Assembly: GCA_023974075.1 (NCBI GenBank)
Contig: CM043789.1
Coordinates: 31,340,040 to 31,404,039 of the forward strand
Reading direction: 5' to 3'
Length of the DNA: 64,000 nucleotides
Origin: Chaenocephalus aceratus
Lineage: Eukaryota; Chordata; Actinopteri; Perciformes; Channichthyidae
A model generated the notes under the pieces. That model did no database searches and had not been told where the DNA came from. It saw nothing but the letters and a program-made list of their open reading frames with translations. This document shows positions 25,444 through 40,612 of this stretch, piece by piece; the stretch's first letter is position 1, and every line of letters starts with the position of its first letter. A program made the position numbers and the translations under genes.

Positions 25444-25719
25444 AAAAATGATTGCATTCATCCCAGTCTAAGAGTCATTCCTCTCCAAAATTACACACTT
25501 CACCATAATGTTGTCTGTACAGATTCCCCACTCGCCGCCCCAGTTGTAACTCCAGTAGAGGAGGGAACCAGCGGGCGCGCGCATGTGAGTGTGATAAACC
25601 GCAGGAAGTGCTATCAAAGCGCTATGCGAGTGCAGGGGTATTATAAACCGATGTGTTGTTGTTAGGAGACACACCACACCTAGCATAAAAACTGCTTTTT
25701 TCCCTCTGAATGGAAACTA

Positions 25720-26815
25720 CATTATGGCGGAGCGCACGCTCCCACAAGAGCGTGCTGCGGAGCGTTCAATGACCTCAGTGGAAAATCGGCCCTTTCTGTG
25801 TCAGCCCCCGATGGGCCAAACTTCCTTTTATGGAGGGTTTGGTGGCGGAGTGGGCCACCAGAGAGTACCACAGGGAGAGTGGGTGGGCAGGACACTGAGA
25901 CTGGGTTATTCACTCCAGTTTTGCAGCATCCCTCCTCCATTCAGAGGCATAAGAGAGGCAAATCTATCATCCCAAGAGGAAATAGGTTTCCTCTCGGCAG
26001 AGACTCCTGTCAGTCCTGATGCAAAAACAGGCAGTGTCTGTTGTGCACTCTCAGGACAGGGACTTCCTGGTTCCCAAGAAGGCAGAAGAATTCAGGCCCA
26101 TTCTGGATCTTCGCAGCCTGAATCGGCACATTGCCTGCAAAAAATTCCATATGTTAACTATAAAACAGTTACTGGGGCTGGTGCAGCCAGGCGATTGGTT
26201 CACAACCATCGACCTGAAAGACGCTTACTTTCATGTCGAAATTGCTCCAAAGCACAGAAAGTATTTGTGTTTCACCTTCCAGGGGGTAGCCTACGAGTAC
26301 AAGAGACTACCGTTCGGCTACTCCCCCCCCACGCACGTTCGGCAAATGTGTGGCCACAGCGCGGCAGCCACAGCGCGGCAGCCACAGCGCGGCAGCCACT
26401 GCGCGACCATGGCATGAGGGTGTTCTTTTATCTAGACGACCTCATAGTCATGGCCAGGTCCAGGGAACGGGCAATGTTTCACGCAGCCTAATTGATCCTA
26501 CACCTAACCAAGTTGGGCTTTGTGGTCAATTGGAAGAAGAGCTCCCCCATACCTCACCAGCAGGTAGAATATCTGGGGGTTTTGCTCGATGCAGGCAGAC
26601 TACGTGCCACCCTGACAGAAAGCAGACAGGCATCCCTGCTTCAGGCAGTTTGCAGACTGCGTCAGGGGGCGACGATGACAGCTTTGACCATAAGGCAGAC
26701 TCTGGGTCTCATGGCGGCTGCTCACTTTGTGGTGCCACTCGGATTATTGCATACTAGTCGCCTGCAGAGGTGGTTTATCGGCCTTCGTTTAGATCCCAAG
26801 AGGCACAAACGATGA
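25720..26815 (+). pseudogene. DIRS reverse transcriptase remnant
   Basis: Frame-broken RT. Order of recognisable blocks: GRTLRLGYSLQFCSIPPPFR; the fingers block LVPKKAEEFRPILDLRSLNR; motif A TTIDLKDAYFHVEIAP (about 26206-26253); YEYKRLPFGYS; motif C FFYLDDLIV (about 26424-26450); and VEYLGVLLDAGRLRATL, then the conserved LGLMAAAHFVVPLGLLH near the end. Defects: a frameshift before LVPKK, a base loss in the C-run at 26322-26329, a 14-bp unit repeated three times at 26354-26395, and a stop just after AMFHAA (26489). The RNase H and tyrosine recombinase regions are absent. Both catalytic aspartate motifs are still readable. Confidence 0.8.
26354..26395. repeat. 14-bp tandem triplication inside DIRS RT
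   Basis: Unit ccacagcgcggcag, three perfect copies, followed by a diverged fourth start (ccactgcgcgacca). One copy alone restores the expected RT reading through this point; two extra copies add 28 bp and shift the frame. Confidence 0.85.
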
Positions 26816-27607
26816 CCACTGGAGGTGCTCTAGTGGTCGTGTAAGAAACAACATGCTCCCGGCCCGTTCATAGAGTGGCAAAGTCCCTCCCCTTCCGGGG
26901 GAGCTCCATGGGACCTTATTTCTGAAAAAGTATATATTGAAGTCAATGGGGAGAGAAAGATTATCTTTCGATCCCATTTGAATTGTGCCACGAATTACAC
27001 ATATAAAAGATAATTTTGCAAGTCAAAAAAATTAAAATGTGTCGTAAAACTGTGAAGTAACACATTTTTTGTGTGAAACGCTTAATTAACTACATCTCTG
27101 GTCTCGTAGACTCTCACAACAACACACGTCACCAAGATGGCCGTCACTACTGTCTTGTCAAAAAAGTGATTGCCTACCCTCACTATCAACACAATGAAAC
27201 ATGTCCAGAAGAATGTCATGCAAAGCTGCCTGCCTGCCTGCCTTCCTTTTGATTCTCTCTGAACTGCCTGATCTTTTTAATGTTTAATGTCAACCATTTG
27301 TGCAGATAGCATGAAGTAGAACAGATCGCCGATGCTAATGTAGCGTTAGCAATGCATTTCTCCCCCGGGCTTAAATGGTGTATTATAGAATGATCACACC
27401 GGTGTGACAGTACTCTTCAAAGGGTTCACGAAATATGACTACTACTCTTATTGTTTAACATTTTGGGTTACTTGATGTTACTTCATGTTAAGGCTAAATA
27501 AAAATGACAAGGCTACGACTGTAATGCTAACTAACATGCTTGCTACTAGTTAGGTAGCTAACTTGATCCAGCCAGGCACTCCTGGTCCTTTCATCAGACG
27601 GGAAGCG
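26816..27607. other. Probable repeat-derived DNA, class unknown
   Basis: Follows the RT remnant directly. It contains gaagtcaatggggagaga and aattgtgccacgaattacac, phrases that look like fish interspersed repeat sequence, but I found no paired termini. No coding content. Confidence 0.35.
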
Positions 27608-28830
27608 AAAGAACGAGCAAGACCAGGGGCGGACTGGCCATCGGGACGTTCGGGACGAATCCCGATGGGCCGGTACTGAAGTGGGCCGGTCGGACGATGT
27701 GGGCCGGCCGGTAACCGGCAGGGCTCGACATTAAATGGCCCGCTGGCCACCCCGGGCCAGCATAACGTACTTTCCACTTGCCCGCTCGGGCCACTAAAAA
27801 TATAAAAATTGTCCTGTGGTATTGGTATTTTGACTAGCAATTTAGTTAAATTGTTTCGTTTATCAACGCTACAACATAGCGTTCCGTGAGTCGGTTGTCG
27901 TTGTTGTTGGGTGAAAAGCAAACAGCTGTTTGCTCCGGAGCGCAGCGGGAGCAGGCTCCGGTGAGCGGGAGCGCGCTGCTTCACTACAGACTATCGCGCC
28001 ACCTAACCATTCGCCAAATGTTTTTAATACCAGCGGTAACCGGCCAAGCGCCGGGCAAAAAACAATCTTCAAATAAAAGAAAGTCACCGGAGGAGTTAAA
28101 GGAGAGTGACAGGGAGTATGAGAAGAAGAGGGAGAGAAAGTTTCAGCCAGCTTGATCGATGGAGTTGGCTGCAGTGACGCGTCCTAAAACCCTTTTATAA
28201 TCTATCGATTAGATTTATGATTCGAAAATTATAAAAGTAGGGTAGACATTTGGAGATTATCCGGCTGAACAAAACGTGCATTTATCAAACGGGTTTGTTT
28301 TCCACAGACCTTATTTCCAGCTATTTTCCAAAACCCTTGTCGAGGGAACCAGCAGCTTACTGGTTTTAGGACGCGTCACTGGCTGCACCTCTCAATATGA
28401 TGCCAATATAAACAAGGTCTTCCGTCGGCTATCAGTGCCGACCTATGCTGACAAGTAAGTGAATAGTAGACAATATAAAGGTATTGGCAAAATGTCCCAG
28501 CAGTTTAGGATAATGAAGGTTCTAATTAAATCTATTACATAGCCATTACATGTCTAACTCCTAATGACATTTTTTAACAATGACCACAATATCATTATTT
28601 TAATAAACCAAATATGAACAATTGAGGAAAATGAGGAAGAACTGATTATTCAAATGTTGTAGTACAAGTAGTAATGTAGTTAGTGCATACATTACTATTG
28701 CAACAAATGTGTTTTTGTGTTTTTTTTTTTGGACGAATGCTCCGGGCCAGTGGTAATACAAGTCCACCGGCCCGGAGGTAGACATTATTTACCCTTAATG
28801 TCTACCGCTAGTAAATTGTCTACCCCCCCC
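27608..28830. mobile_element. Repeat block with hAT-like left ends
   Basis: Two candidate hAT-style starts occur: caggggcggactggccat (about 27625) and cagggctcgacattaaat (about 27719). Near 28785-28805 there is ttaatgtctacc, a degraded inverted match to the second start. GC-rich gggccggt/ccggcccg blocks occur near both sides. No duplication could be paired and there is no transposase. The open frames at 27550-28155 show only Lys/Glu-rich or Arg/Pro-rich low complexity. Confidence 0.4.
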
Positions 28831-28842
28831 AGTCCCCCGGAC

Positions 28843-28921
28843 AATTTACTAGCAGTATTTACTAGCGGTATTTACTAGCGGTATTTACTAGCGGTATTTA
28901 CTAGCGGTATTTACTTGCGGT
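28843..28921. repeat. 13-bp minisatellite, about six units
   Basis: Unit ggtatttactagc repeated in tandem with single-base variants at both edges. It borders the preceding repeat block. Confidence 0.9.
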
Positions 28922-29281
28922 ACCGGCTAGTGTGTGTTTCGCAATATGTTCTATGGCACGTCTCTTTATAAGACGTTTTCCTATTTCCCACAATTAGAAG
29001 TTGCCAGTATTAAACGGTGTACACCCTGGAGGTTTAGGGGATAGGAAACACATTGGTGTTATCAAATTTAAAACATATAATTAATACATGGGTGAAAATT
29101 GCTTGTGTCCATAACGGGCAGCATTAATATACCCACATGACAGCTAAGGTCAGAAGAGCTTTATTTAACAGCTGGTCTTATGTCTGTGACCCCTCCTGTT
29201 GTTCATTGATAAGCCTGAAACATGCACTTGTCAAGGTTCAGAGGAAAATTTTGCAAATATGGCAGTAGCCATCGATCATCT

Positions 29282-29325
29282 TAAGATAAGATAAGATACT
29301 TTATTGATCCCAAGTTGGGAAATGT
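29282..29325. repeat. LINE 3'-tail-like fragment
   Basis: A (taaga)n run followed by tactttattgatcccaag. This combination resembles the end of Rex1/Babar-type fish LINEs read in reverse. It is only a short fragment. The following 100 bp has actccactacatttatctta, another phrase common in fish repeats. Confidence 0.45.
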
Positions 29326-29897
29326 TTTTGTTACAGCAGCACACTACTTTGTTCTACTCCACTACAATTCAGAGGTTAACCTGGTATTTTTACTCCACTA
29401 CATTTATCTTAGTTAGTTTGCAGATTCTGATTAATGATGTGAAATATAAACAACCCTTAAATCAGACTTTAGCTACACCTGAGTCAAATTCGGGAAAGGT
29501 GATTGTCAAGTGCCAAAATAAACTATGCAATATATTGGACGTTAAGTACTTTGTCAGACTTCATATTTATCTGTGGATAACCCCAACGTTTTTTTCTTAT
29601 TCAAAAGAAAACCTTAACTTAAAGTATTCTTTAATGTTTAAATAAAGCCTTATTAGTTTGTCTGTTTTGCACATCCTCCTGTTAATATCTTTGGACGTCC
29701 TGCACTAAGCTGTTTTATTGTAGAGATCACTACAGTATCTTCTTGATATTTTCTATTCCATATTTCTATCATGCCTTCTACTTTCCCCCAATTTTGTATG
29801 TAGGCTACTCTTAAAATGTAAATGTTTTCATCAAATAAAACGTGCTTTAGCCACTAGGTGGTGCGGGTTAAAAAACCAGTGGTGTAGTTAATAAAAC

Positions 29898-31309
29898 CAG
29901 TGACGGCCGGCCCATAGGGGCGCTAGGGGCGCCGCCCCCCCCCCTCTTCCCACATTAAAAAATAAAAAATAAACAAATATATATTTAAAAAATATATATT
30001 TAATTTTAATTTTTAATAAACAAGGTAAATATTATATAATTGGTATCAGTAAAATGTATAATCTAAAATAAAATCTCGTTTAAAATTGTGTTGCGATGTC
30101 TAAAGTTACTGATAAATCACATGTTTCCTGCCTGGCCTTGCCCGTGTATCATTACCCTCCCTCGTCTGGGCGCTACGCACAGCGCCCAGACGAGAGTGCA
30201 GCAAGTGCAGCAGAAGCCAACTGTTGCTATCTTTAAACTATGCCGCCGAAACATAATTTCAGCCAATCAGCGTCGTCAAATCTGATGGTCACAGGGGCGC
30301 CTACGTCAGTGCCCGGTAAAGTCTGTGAGTTGTTTGGACTCGTATCCAAGGAGACAAAACAGGAAGCTGTCATACACTCTGGAAGCTATCATTAGCAGCT
30401 ATTATGAAAACTCCGTTTTTGACATAAAAATGGAATTATGGATTATCAATATTTTTTCAAAGTGACAGACACATTGGATTAACCTATGGATTAACCTTCA
30501 GCCTCGTTTTTCTCGTTTTTGATCAGAATAACAGCAAAAGGTGAGCATATCTCCGTGTTTTTCTACCTAAAGCTACGTCGTGTGATGTCTGTATTTGCTT
30601 CCCCTGTCGCAAGTTCTGATCGCTCAGTTATGATACTTATATTTCTAGAATCTGTGGAATCTCAGCTTGTTAGCTAAGCTTGTTTGTGCATATCCGATAA
30701 GTATATCGATTGATTTATACCTAGAGTGCGTCAGCATTTTTTCACTCAGGGCTCATTTAGACACTTCTTGTGAGACTTGTGTTTTGTTTCGGTAAACATG
30801 GTTCATATCAGTTACATGAGTTCCTTCCCGTTAAATGAGTAGGACACATGAATAGTTTATTACATTTTAAGAAGCCCTGAGACACAGTTTCGTGAGAAGA
30901 AAACGGGGTGGAAAAGCCCCTTAACAGGTTAAATGGGAATTAACTCATTTTCAGTAATTTTGAGTGTTCCCAAAGCCCCGGTGTTCTGAAGTTTGTGTGG
31001 GCCTACTGTACTGTTGCACAGTTTATACAGTACTAGAAACTATGTCCAGGACAAGGTGTTTGGAAGTTTTGGAAGATTCATAGCTAACCACACTAAAGAT
31101 TATGGAGGTATTGATCAGTCTTCTCATATTTGTAAGCTTCAATTTGTCCTTTCGCCCCCCCCCCCCCCCCTAACATCACCAGAAGTCATAATTTAAGGGG
31201 TATTTTCTCAATTTGTTTTACCGGGGGAGCATCCCCCCGGACCCCTCTAGTATTGTTTGGTCACCATTTCCACAGCCCCACCTAAAATATCTTCCACCAG
31301 CCGCCACTG
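29898..31309. mobile_element. hAT transposon with exact 8-bp TSD
   Basis: Flanked by AATAAAAC at 29890-29897 and 31310-31317. The left end is CAGTGACGGCCGGC; the right end reverse-complemented is CAGTGGCGGCTGGT. Inside are G/C homopolymers (C-runs near 29935 and 31146) and a ccccccggacccctctag block resembling the other hAT-like elements here. No transposase frame over 70 codons; non-autonomous. Confidence 0.85.
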
Positions 31310-31317
31310 AATAAAAC

Positions 31318-33661
<2,344 letters not shown>

Positions 33662-33785
33662 AGAGAAATCTAGCTAAATGTCAGACAGGCAGTTGGCAGG
33701 TCACACAAAAACAGGCTCCTGTTTTTGAGTCAAGCTGACTCATGCCACCTTAAGCAAACAGGGAGCACAGACCAGAGCCTTGTCC

Positions 33786-33787
<2 letters not shown>

Positions 33788-33859
<72 letters not shown>

Positions 33860-33868
33860 ACATACACA
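33788..33868. repeat. (CA)n microsatellite
   Basis: CA run to about 33853 with catacaca variants after it. It is in the opposite sense to the GT tract 130 bp upstream. Confidence 0.95.
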
Positions 33869-36607
33869 AAATGCAATGTTAACAAGTCAACATCTCACAG
33901 GTCTAAACAGCCTCTCCAGTTTTTGCTGCGTCTCTGCCTGGCCTTGATACACACAGTTCTGTCTGCTTCACCAGTGAACTGCTGATGGCCTGTGCTGCCA
34001 GTTGAAAGCCCTAAAGAGAACACATTTATTGGATCATCTGGAGTCAAAATTAATGCGAAATTGCCAGTAAACATACAATTCCCCAACAAAACTCCATTGT
34101 TTTGCACAGCCAGTAAAACAGAAAGACGAGGGGGGACAGTGAGGGATAATAGAGAGACAGATTGAAAAAATGAAGTGTGAGAGAAATAAGAAGTGAAGAG
34201 AAAGAGATTTTTCAGAAAGAATGATATCCTGGGTTAGTGTTTTTGAGGGAAGGTGAAATCCAGAGGCGCACATCGAGCCTGGATTTGGGGGGTGCCCTCT
34301 GGGAACACACAGGAAGGGGCGCCTTGTCCACATAAACACTTATTTCCTGTCCTGTGTCAGACAGAGCGCCCTGGACCATTGTCTGTGTGTGTCTGCATGT
34401 GTGCCTGACTTAAAAGAAAAAACACTTCATCATGGTGGGTGGGTGCTCTGGTAGAAAAAATAAAAGATCTGGTCCAGTTGACCTCAATGCAGGCACACAC
34501 ACCTCAGCGAGTGTGAAGGGAGGTGGAAGGGGGGTCAGGGGACGGGCAGCAGCAGCGTGGGTTGGGGTAATAGCCCGGAGACTGTTTGGGTCATAACGCT
34601 CTGATTACCATGACAACCTCAAAGTCCATTTCCTTTTAGCGCCTGTTGCTTTTGTGTAGTTGCCCACCTGCTGTCACATGTCCACCTCGGAGCAAAAGAC
34701 AGCTTTCAAATACAGCCGAACTGCAGCACATCACAGCGCTCCATCAAAAGCCCCGCCATGACAATCTCTGTTTTCCCAGACAAGATGGCAAACCTCTCTT
34801 ATGTGTTTTCATTCGTTTGGGAGAAAACAAACTTGAAATCCAACACTTGCTGTATTTTACTGCTGCAGTTTCCTACATACTGTGTATGGTTTATATACAG
34901 TAATGGCATCCGTGACTTACAGTTCACTAATATTTACAGAGCACTGCCCCTTAAATAGTCAGTTCCCAAGATCATAATTGTATTAACATTTATCCCATTG
35001 AGTGGTCTATAGCTTGAACGACTCTAGAAAAAGTGCGTCGACTGAAAGGATTGCCATGAAATCTGGGACAGATGTTGATCGTACCAAACTGACATACTGA
35101 CATTTCCTGTAGCGCACCCAGCATGTCAACTTTTGTCTTACCCTGGGAATTTTCTCACCATGTACTACTTGCTATTCATTCATGGTTTATATTGAGTATT
35201 GCCATCAAATGTGGTACACATTCTTCTTTAGAATTAACTCGTACCATTAGCTTTCTCCGTCAATGTTGTGTTGTGTTGCGAATTACACCCAACCTATGAC
35301 ACTCTAATCAGCCTGACCTGTACTTTGCTTTCCGTGCTAATTAGCAAAAAATAGCAGACTCTTATGGGCTCTAAATATATGTTATATGTTAGGCTGAAAC
35401 TATCTGCAAGGCTACACATTGCAAGGACTAAGGGAGAGAGTATGTTTTGGAAAATTGGTACATTTCTGAAAAATGTATCAATTGTAAATGCACTTTTACA
35501 TTCAGGGGCTTCATACTGGTCTGATCCACCTGACAAATATCAAAGTAGTTTTGCTCCAACACTGCTGTGATTAAATATATTTCAGTAAGTCTTGCAACTG
35601 AGATGGGGATTGAGCATCTGTGCTTTTAAGGAGTCATGAGCCCCACTCCATTATCACCCCAACGGAGGCTACAGAGCCACCAGCAGGCTGCAGCTATCTT
35701 GGTCTCCTATCTGTTTTTGTGGCAGGTGGGAATGAGGCTGTTCTCAGTTGCCGGCCCTGCTCTGGTTCTCCTCGGGCCGGGCCGTTAGATAGGATGGTGT
35801 CAGCAGAGATAGGGTCAGGAGGCCGCTCTGCAGACAGCTGGTAATGATGTCCTCTCACACACTGCACCCTGTGGATAATGGCTGTGGCGAGGCCCGGCAC
35901 ATAGAGCAAGATGAAGCGGAATAGTCGGCGTTACTGAGTTCAGGGTGCAATCGTGTGAACGGCCTTGTCTAGTCATCTTGCTCTGATTCTAGGCGACCAC
36001 GGGTAAGTCAGCGTAGCGTGCTGCTCATTTCACACTGTGGTTCTCTTTCTCCTATCGAGATCTGCTAGCTTCCAGATTGAGTTTAGGGGAACACAATTAA
36101 CTATTTTTTCCAGATGTGATGAAAAGTTATGGGACTGGATTTTCAGTGGCAGGAGTTTAGCCTGCCCTCTTATCCAGCTCTGAAACAATAGCATTCTAAC
36201 AGAGCCTAATGCCTACATGAAATATATATTTTTCAAAATTGGATACATTTCCAACTTTTGTAAAAGCTTTTTTTGAAAGGAAACTTGGCTTTGTTTCACT
36301 GCTGATAAAAAAAATGGACTGTGCTATGGATGATAATGGCTCCACACCTGTCACAGTTCTCCTTATGAGTTTCCTGTGTGCCCTGTCTGTGTGACTGTGA
36401 GGAGCAGAGCTGCGGTGTCAGCTGCTTCATGGATGAGGACATCATGGAGGCCCGAGAGCCAGATAGCTCAATTACACAGCGCTGCTACTCCTGTACTGCT
36501 AACGACAGATTGACTGGTCGGACAGAGATAAAGGTGCACGCACACGCACACAATGCATCAAGTCCTCAGTTCAGCCTGACTGCTTCTGTGTCGTTTTGTG
36601 TGTGCAA

Positions 36608-36608
<1 letters not shown>
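33869..36608. other. Non-coding DNA with one decayed repeat
   Basis: No credible exon. 36378-36540 has a cysteine-containing open frame (PCLCDCEEQSCGVSCF), but its upstream acceptor context is poor and I do not recognise it. The decayed repeat at about 34995-35365 is listed separately. Confidence 0.45.
34995..35365. repeat. Decayed fish interspersed repeat
   Basis: Contains aaaggattgccatgaaatct, then later cagcctgacctgtactttgc and gtgctaattagcaaaa, in the order I remember for a widespread old fish repeat. The class is uncertain. Confidence 0.4.

Positions 36609-36685
<77 letters not shown>
36609..36685. repeat. (TG)n microsatellite, 77 bp
   Basis: Uninterrupted TG run. Confidence 0.95.
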
Positions 36686-36687
<2 letters not shown>

Positions 36688-37041
36688 CCTCTGTCGGGCC
36701 CTGCAGTGGACGATGCTGACCTGCTAGGGAAAAGAGAGGAGGAGAAGGGGAGTGAAAAAGCCAATTAAAGGAAAGATCACTTGTGTGTCTGCTCGAGTGT
36801 CTCTGAGAGCCTCTCGCAGCTAACCTTTCCAGCTGGAGAGTGAGGAAACGAGAGAGGAACGAGGGAGAGGCTGGAGAGGAAAAACCGGCCAGGGAGATCA
36901 GGCATTTCGACTTTAATGGTCCCTCAGTGTTGGAGTGAAGCTGGTTAATTTGCCTTTCCTTCTGTGGGTGCTGCAGGGTTTAGCTTCTGTCAGGCCAGCA
37001 ATCTGCGAGGAACTTATGCAGGAATAATAGAGGCCACATGA

Positions 37042-37180
<139 letters not shown>

Positions 37181-37851
37181 GTTAAGCAAGGGTAGATCTT
37201 TGGCTGTGTAGCTAGTTGATTTGATTATACACCTCACCTCGTGCCAACATCAAAAGTAGATGACATCTACTCTTTATAAGCCGCTGTTGCTTTAGTGAGT
37301 GTGTGTGAGAAAGCGTTCAGTGTGTGCCTGGCTGCTATATGAATATGTGATTGTGCGACCAAGAGTGTATGCCATGCATCACAGCAGCTGCAGACAACAC
37401 AAATTGGGGGCTAAATTAATGGGTGTGTGTGAGTGGGTACAAGTGTGTGTGTGTGATTGGGGGGCAGGGTTGCAACTGACAGTGTGTGGCAGCATAAATT
37501 GGGGTTAGATTAATGCGATGCAGATCTGCCTCTGTGCTGTGACCCTCATCAGGGCAGAGATGAGCTGTGTGTCTCAATTAACCTCGGCAGCACACGGAAA
37601 GCATGTATACAAACACACACACAAATCAAGATGCTGCTGCCAACAAAACGTTGTTGATACACCACATACACAAATGTCTAGAGCCTAGTCCTGTCTGATA
37701 GAGTCCTATCAAACATTGTACATTAAGAAACAGCCATACATATTGTTGATTTGGACATCTTAGAAGTCCATCTTTAGCTTTGTGTGTATGTGTTTAGGGT
37801 TGTGCATACACTCATGGTATGAATAAAATAAAGTAAGATTGGTAGCATGCT

Positions 37852-38015
37852 GCCTCCTTTCCTCTCCTCTTTAATTTTCCTTAGTCCTCTTTTCTTATCG
37901 TTTTTCCTCTTTTCTCCTCCTTAGTCATCTCCTCCCTTCTCCTCTCCTCTTTTATCCTCTCCTCTCCTCCACTATCCTTTCCTCCCCTGTCCTCTTCTCT
38001 CTCCTACCCTCTCCT
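37852..38015. repeat. Polypyrimidine tract (CTCCT-rich)
   Basis: About 160 bp, almost entirely C and T on the + strand, in irregular cctctcctctt units with a few A/G interruptions. Followed after 110 bp by a (CA)n run at 38124-38157. Confidence 0.85.
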
Positions 38016-38120
38016 AATTGTATGCATGGCATGTAGATCCCTGCAGTGCTGCCAGAATGATTGCAATTAAAGGGAATCCCTCCTTCTACCCTCCTCCACA
38101 TCTACACATGCACACATGCA

Positions 38121-38123
<3 letters not shown>

Positions 38124-38157
<34 letters not shown>
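38124..38157. repeat. (CA)n microsatellite
   Basis: Short perfect run after cgcg. Confidence 0.9.
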
Positions 38158-38159
<2 letters not shown>

Positions 38160-40314
38160 CTCACCAGTCCTCCCTCTTCCACTGAAGGCCACTGCTGCTT
38201 GTGTGAAGTAGCACCACCCTGACTGGAGTGGTCTTAATCAGGCTAGAGAGTCACACATATCTTGTTCCTCCTCCATCTCTCCTTCACCGTCTGTAGTCTT
38301 TTTCTCTGGATCATGCATTTCTGTCTCCCTGCCTTTATCTTCCTACACACACCTTAACAAATGTAAAAGAAGAGATACAGCAATATAGGAACATTTGTGA
38401 CCTTTGGGTTTACTTTACATGTTCATTAATATGATGGAAATCCATCCAATGTCTAAATACATTATAATATGTGTCGGTTTGAAATGGTATTATTGCCCAC
38501 AATCACAAAAAAGGATTTCACTTAGATGTTGCTGTTGTTATCTCAATATGCACACGACCTGTATGCAGCAGCAGCAGTCATATTGTGGACAGCCGTGTGG
38601 CAACTCTGTTAAGAAGTGAAATCAAGGAGTGTGTCTTCGGAGGTTGGAAGAAAAGACATTGCTCCTCCTGATGGCGAGAGGCAGCATTGCATGAGGGTGA
38701 GGCAAGTGGAGGTGAGAAAAATGAATGTTGATAGGGAGCAGGTTAGCCAACATTTACTTTGCCATCTGAGACATTAATGTCAAATGGATTTAAGTTAAAA
38801 CGTAATATTGGGACTTGTTTTTATAATAATGGCTGTTTTTCTCAAAATCCCAAACCAAAGGTCACATGTTTCTCAAGAAAAACATTGCTGACAGAAGTTG
38901 CAGATGAAAGGATGTAGGATGTGACATCAAGACAGCATAAGAGACGGAGTAGGTGTTGCTATGCTGCTCTGTGTTTCTGTGTGGCTGGCCCGCTGACTGG
39001 CCCAGATGTTAGCTAATTAACATCAGTGTTAAAGACGTCCTTCATCTGGGTGATTAAATAATCAAATAATGAATGAATTAAGCAGGGGCTTGCACTGCCT
39101 CTTATGATCTCTGGCACACAGCCTGCCAGGGTGAGAAGAAGAGGTGTACTAGAGACAAGTAAGGGCCAGAATAACAAGAGGGGAACTCAGCATGTGTGCC
39201 AATAAGGTGTATTATAGGCTGAAAATGGAATCGGCCATAGATACCGATGCATTTAGCAAATTTAAACAAAACAGTGTGTGGTGAGTGGTGACAGAGAGAA
39301 GGGCTGCTAGTCCCCATTGTGCTATAGCTAAAAGCCTTCATCAAACAGATTAGACCGCAGTGATGGTGCCAGGGAGCTCTGGCACCATAAAATTGTCATA
39401 ACTTCAAAACCCCAAACGCACACGTGGGCCTCTGTATTTATATGTTTCATTATCTTCCAAGGAAAATGAAATTAAACAGAAGCCAAATGCAGTGGAAGAA
39501 ATACTTCTTCATCTGTGTGTACGTGTGGGAGTGTGTTAGAGACAGAAAGAGAAAGATCATCTCTCATTACTCGGAGAGAACATTGCCCCGCGTTAGCCGA
39601 GTCAGACCAGACAGATAGATGGAGCACAGATATGAGCTGATGGGGGGCCGGCAGGGAGGAGAGACACAGAAGGATGAAGAGCGAGACAAAGATGTTTCAT
39701 CATGCTTATTTCCACTGGTGTAAGGTGGTAGCATCAGCTGGGCAGGACAGGGGGAGGGTTGGTGGTGGTAGGGTGGAGGGGGTGGCATGCACCACCTTCA
39801 AACAAAGCCCTCATGCACACACGCACTCGCACACACACGTACAGGCTTCCGCAGACCTCATTTTAAACACTCCTTTAGCCATAATCATTTTCATATAATT
39901 CACTTTCATACAATTCCTTCTCCTAATCATTATCAGGCCCACTAACGTCTTAATGACTTCATAAATTTAAGCTATAAAAAGTAATGGAGAAAGACAAATG
40001 AGATAATTAGGAATAAATCTTAGTGGAAAGCCATTTATCAAAACATGGAGAGGCCCTGAATATTCCCCACCATTAGGCTCTGCTGTAATTAACACGGGCT
40101 CTCAGTTATGAAGGAAACCTGGTAGCAGAGATATTAAGATCCAAAAGCCTCACTGTTATTAAATTGACCGATGAATCTGCGACGTATAATATGATGTGGA
40201 TTATTAGGATCCTTTTTAATTAAAAAGAGCGTTAAGATTTTTTTTTTATATATTTAAATTTTTAACGCTTTAATGGTGGCTTGAACTCATCTCTCTGTGG
40301 TTATGGGGCAATGA

Positions 40315-40320
<6 letters not shown>
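38158..40320. other. Non-coding DNA, nothing recognised
   Basis: A/T-rich, with only chance open frames under 85 codons. Confidence 0.45.

Positions 40321-40612
<292 letters not shown>

Larger units (their letters stand above)
21660..26815 (+). mobile_element. DIRS-type retrotransposon, broken by two later insertions
   Basis: Assembled from parts. A TATA-containing leader (tatataagg at 21671) and an ATG at 21775 come first. Then there is gag-like coding sequence (about 24061-25443), and then reverse transcriptase sequence of the DIRS type (about 25720-26815). An antisense L2 LINE (21784 to about 24060) sits just after the ATG, and a TAA-flanked MITE (24533-25153) sits inside gag. No tyrosine-recombinase sequence and no 3' terminal repeat were seen, so the 3' part is missing. 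The 5' boundary is uncertain and may extend left to about 21540. Confidence 0.6.

Noticed and set aside
26816..27607. Tyrosine recombinase of the DIRS element
   Set aside because: No frame after 26815 shows recombinase motifs; the 3' part is absent or unrecognisable.
28843..28921. Possible iteron-type origin
   Set aside because: A simple 13-bp tandem repeat next to transposon debris in vertebrate DNA; nothing supports an origin.
36378..36540. Cysteine-rich open frame resembling another I-mfa exon
   Set aside because: Cysteine spacing does not match the domain, there is no polypyrimidine tract before it, and it runs into a TG microsatellite.
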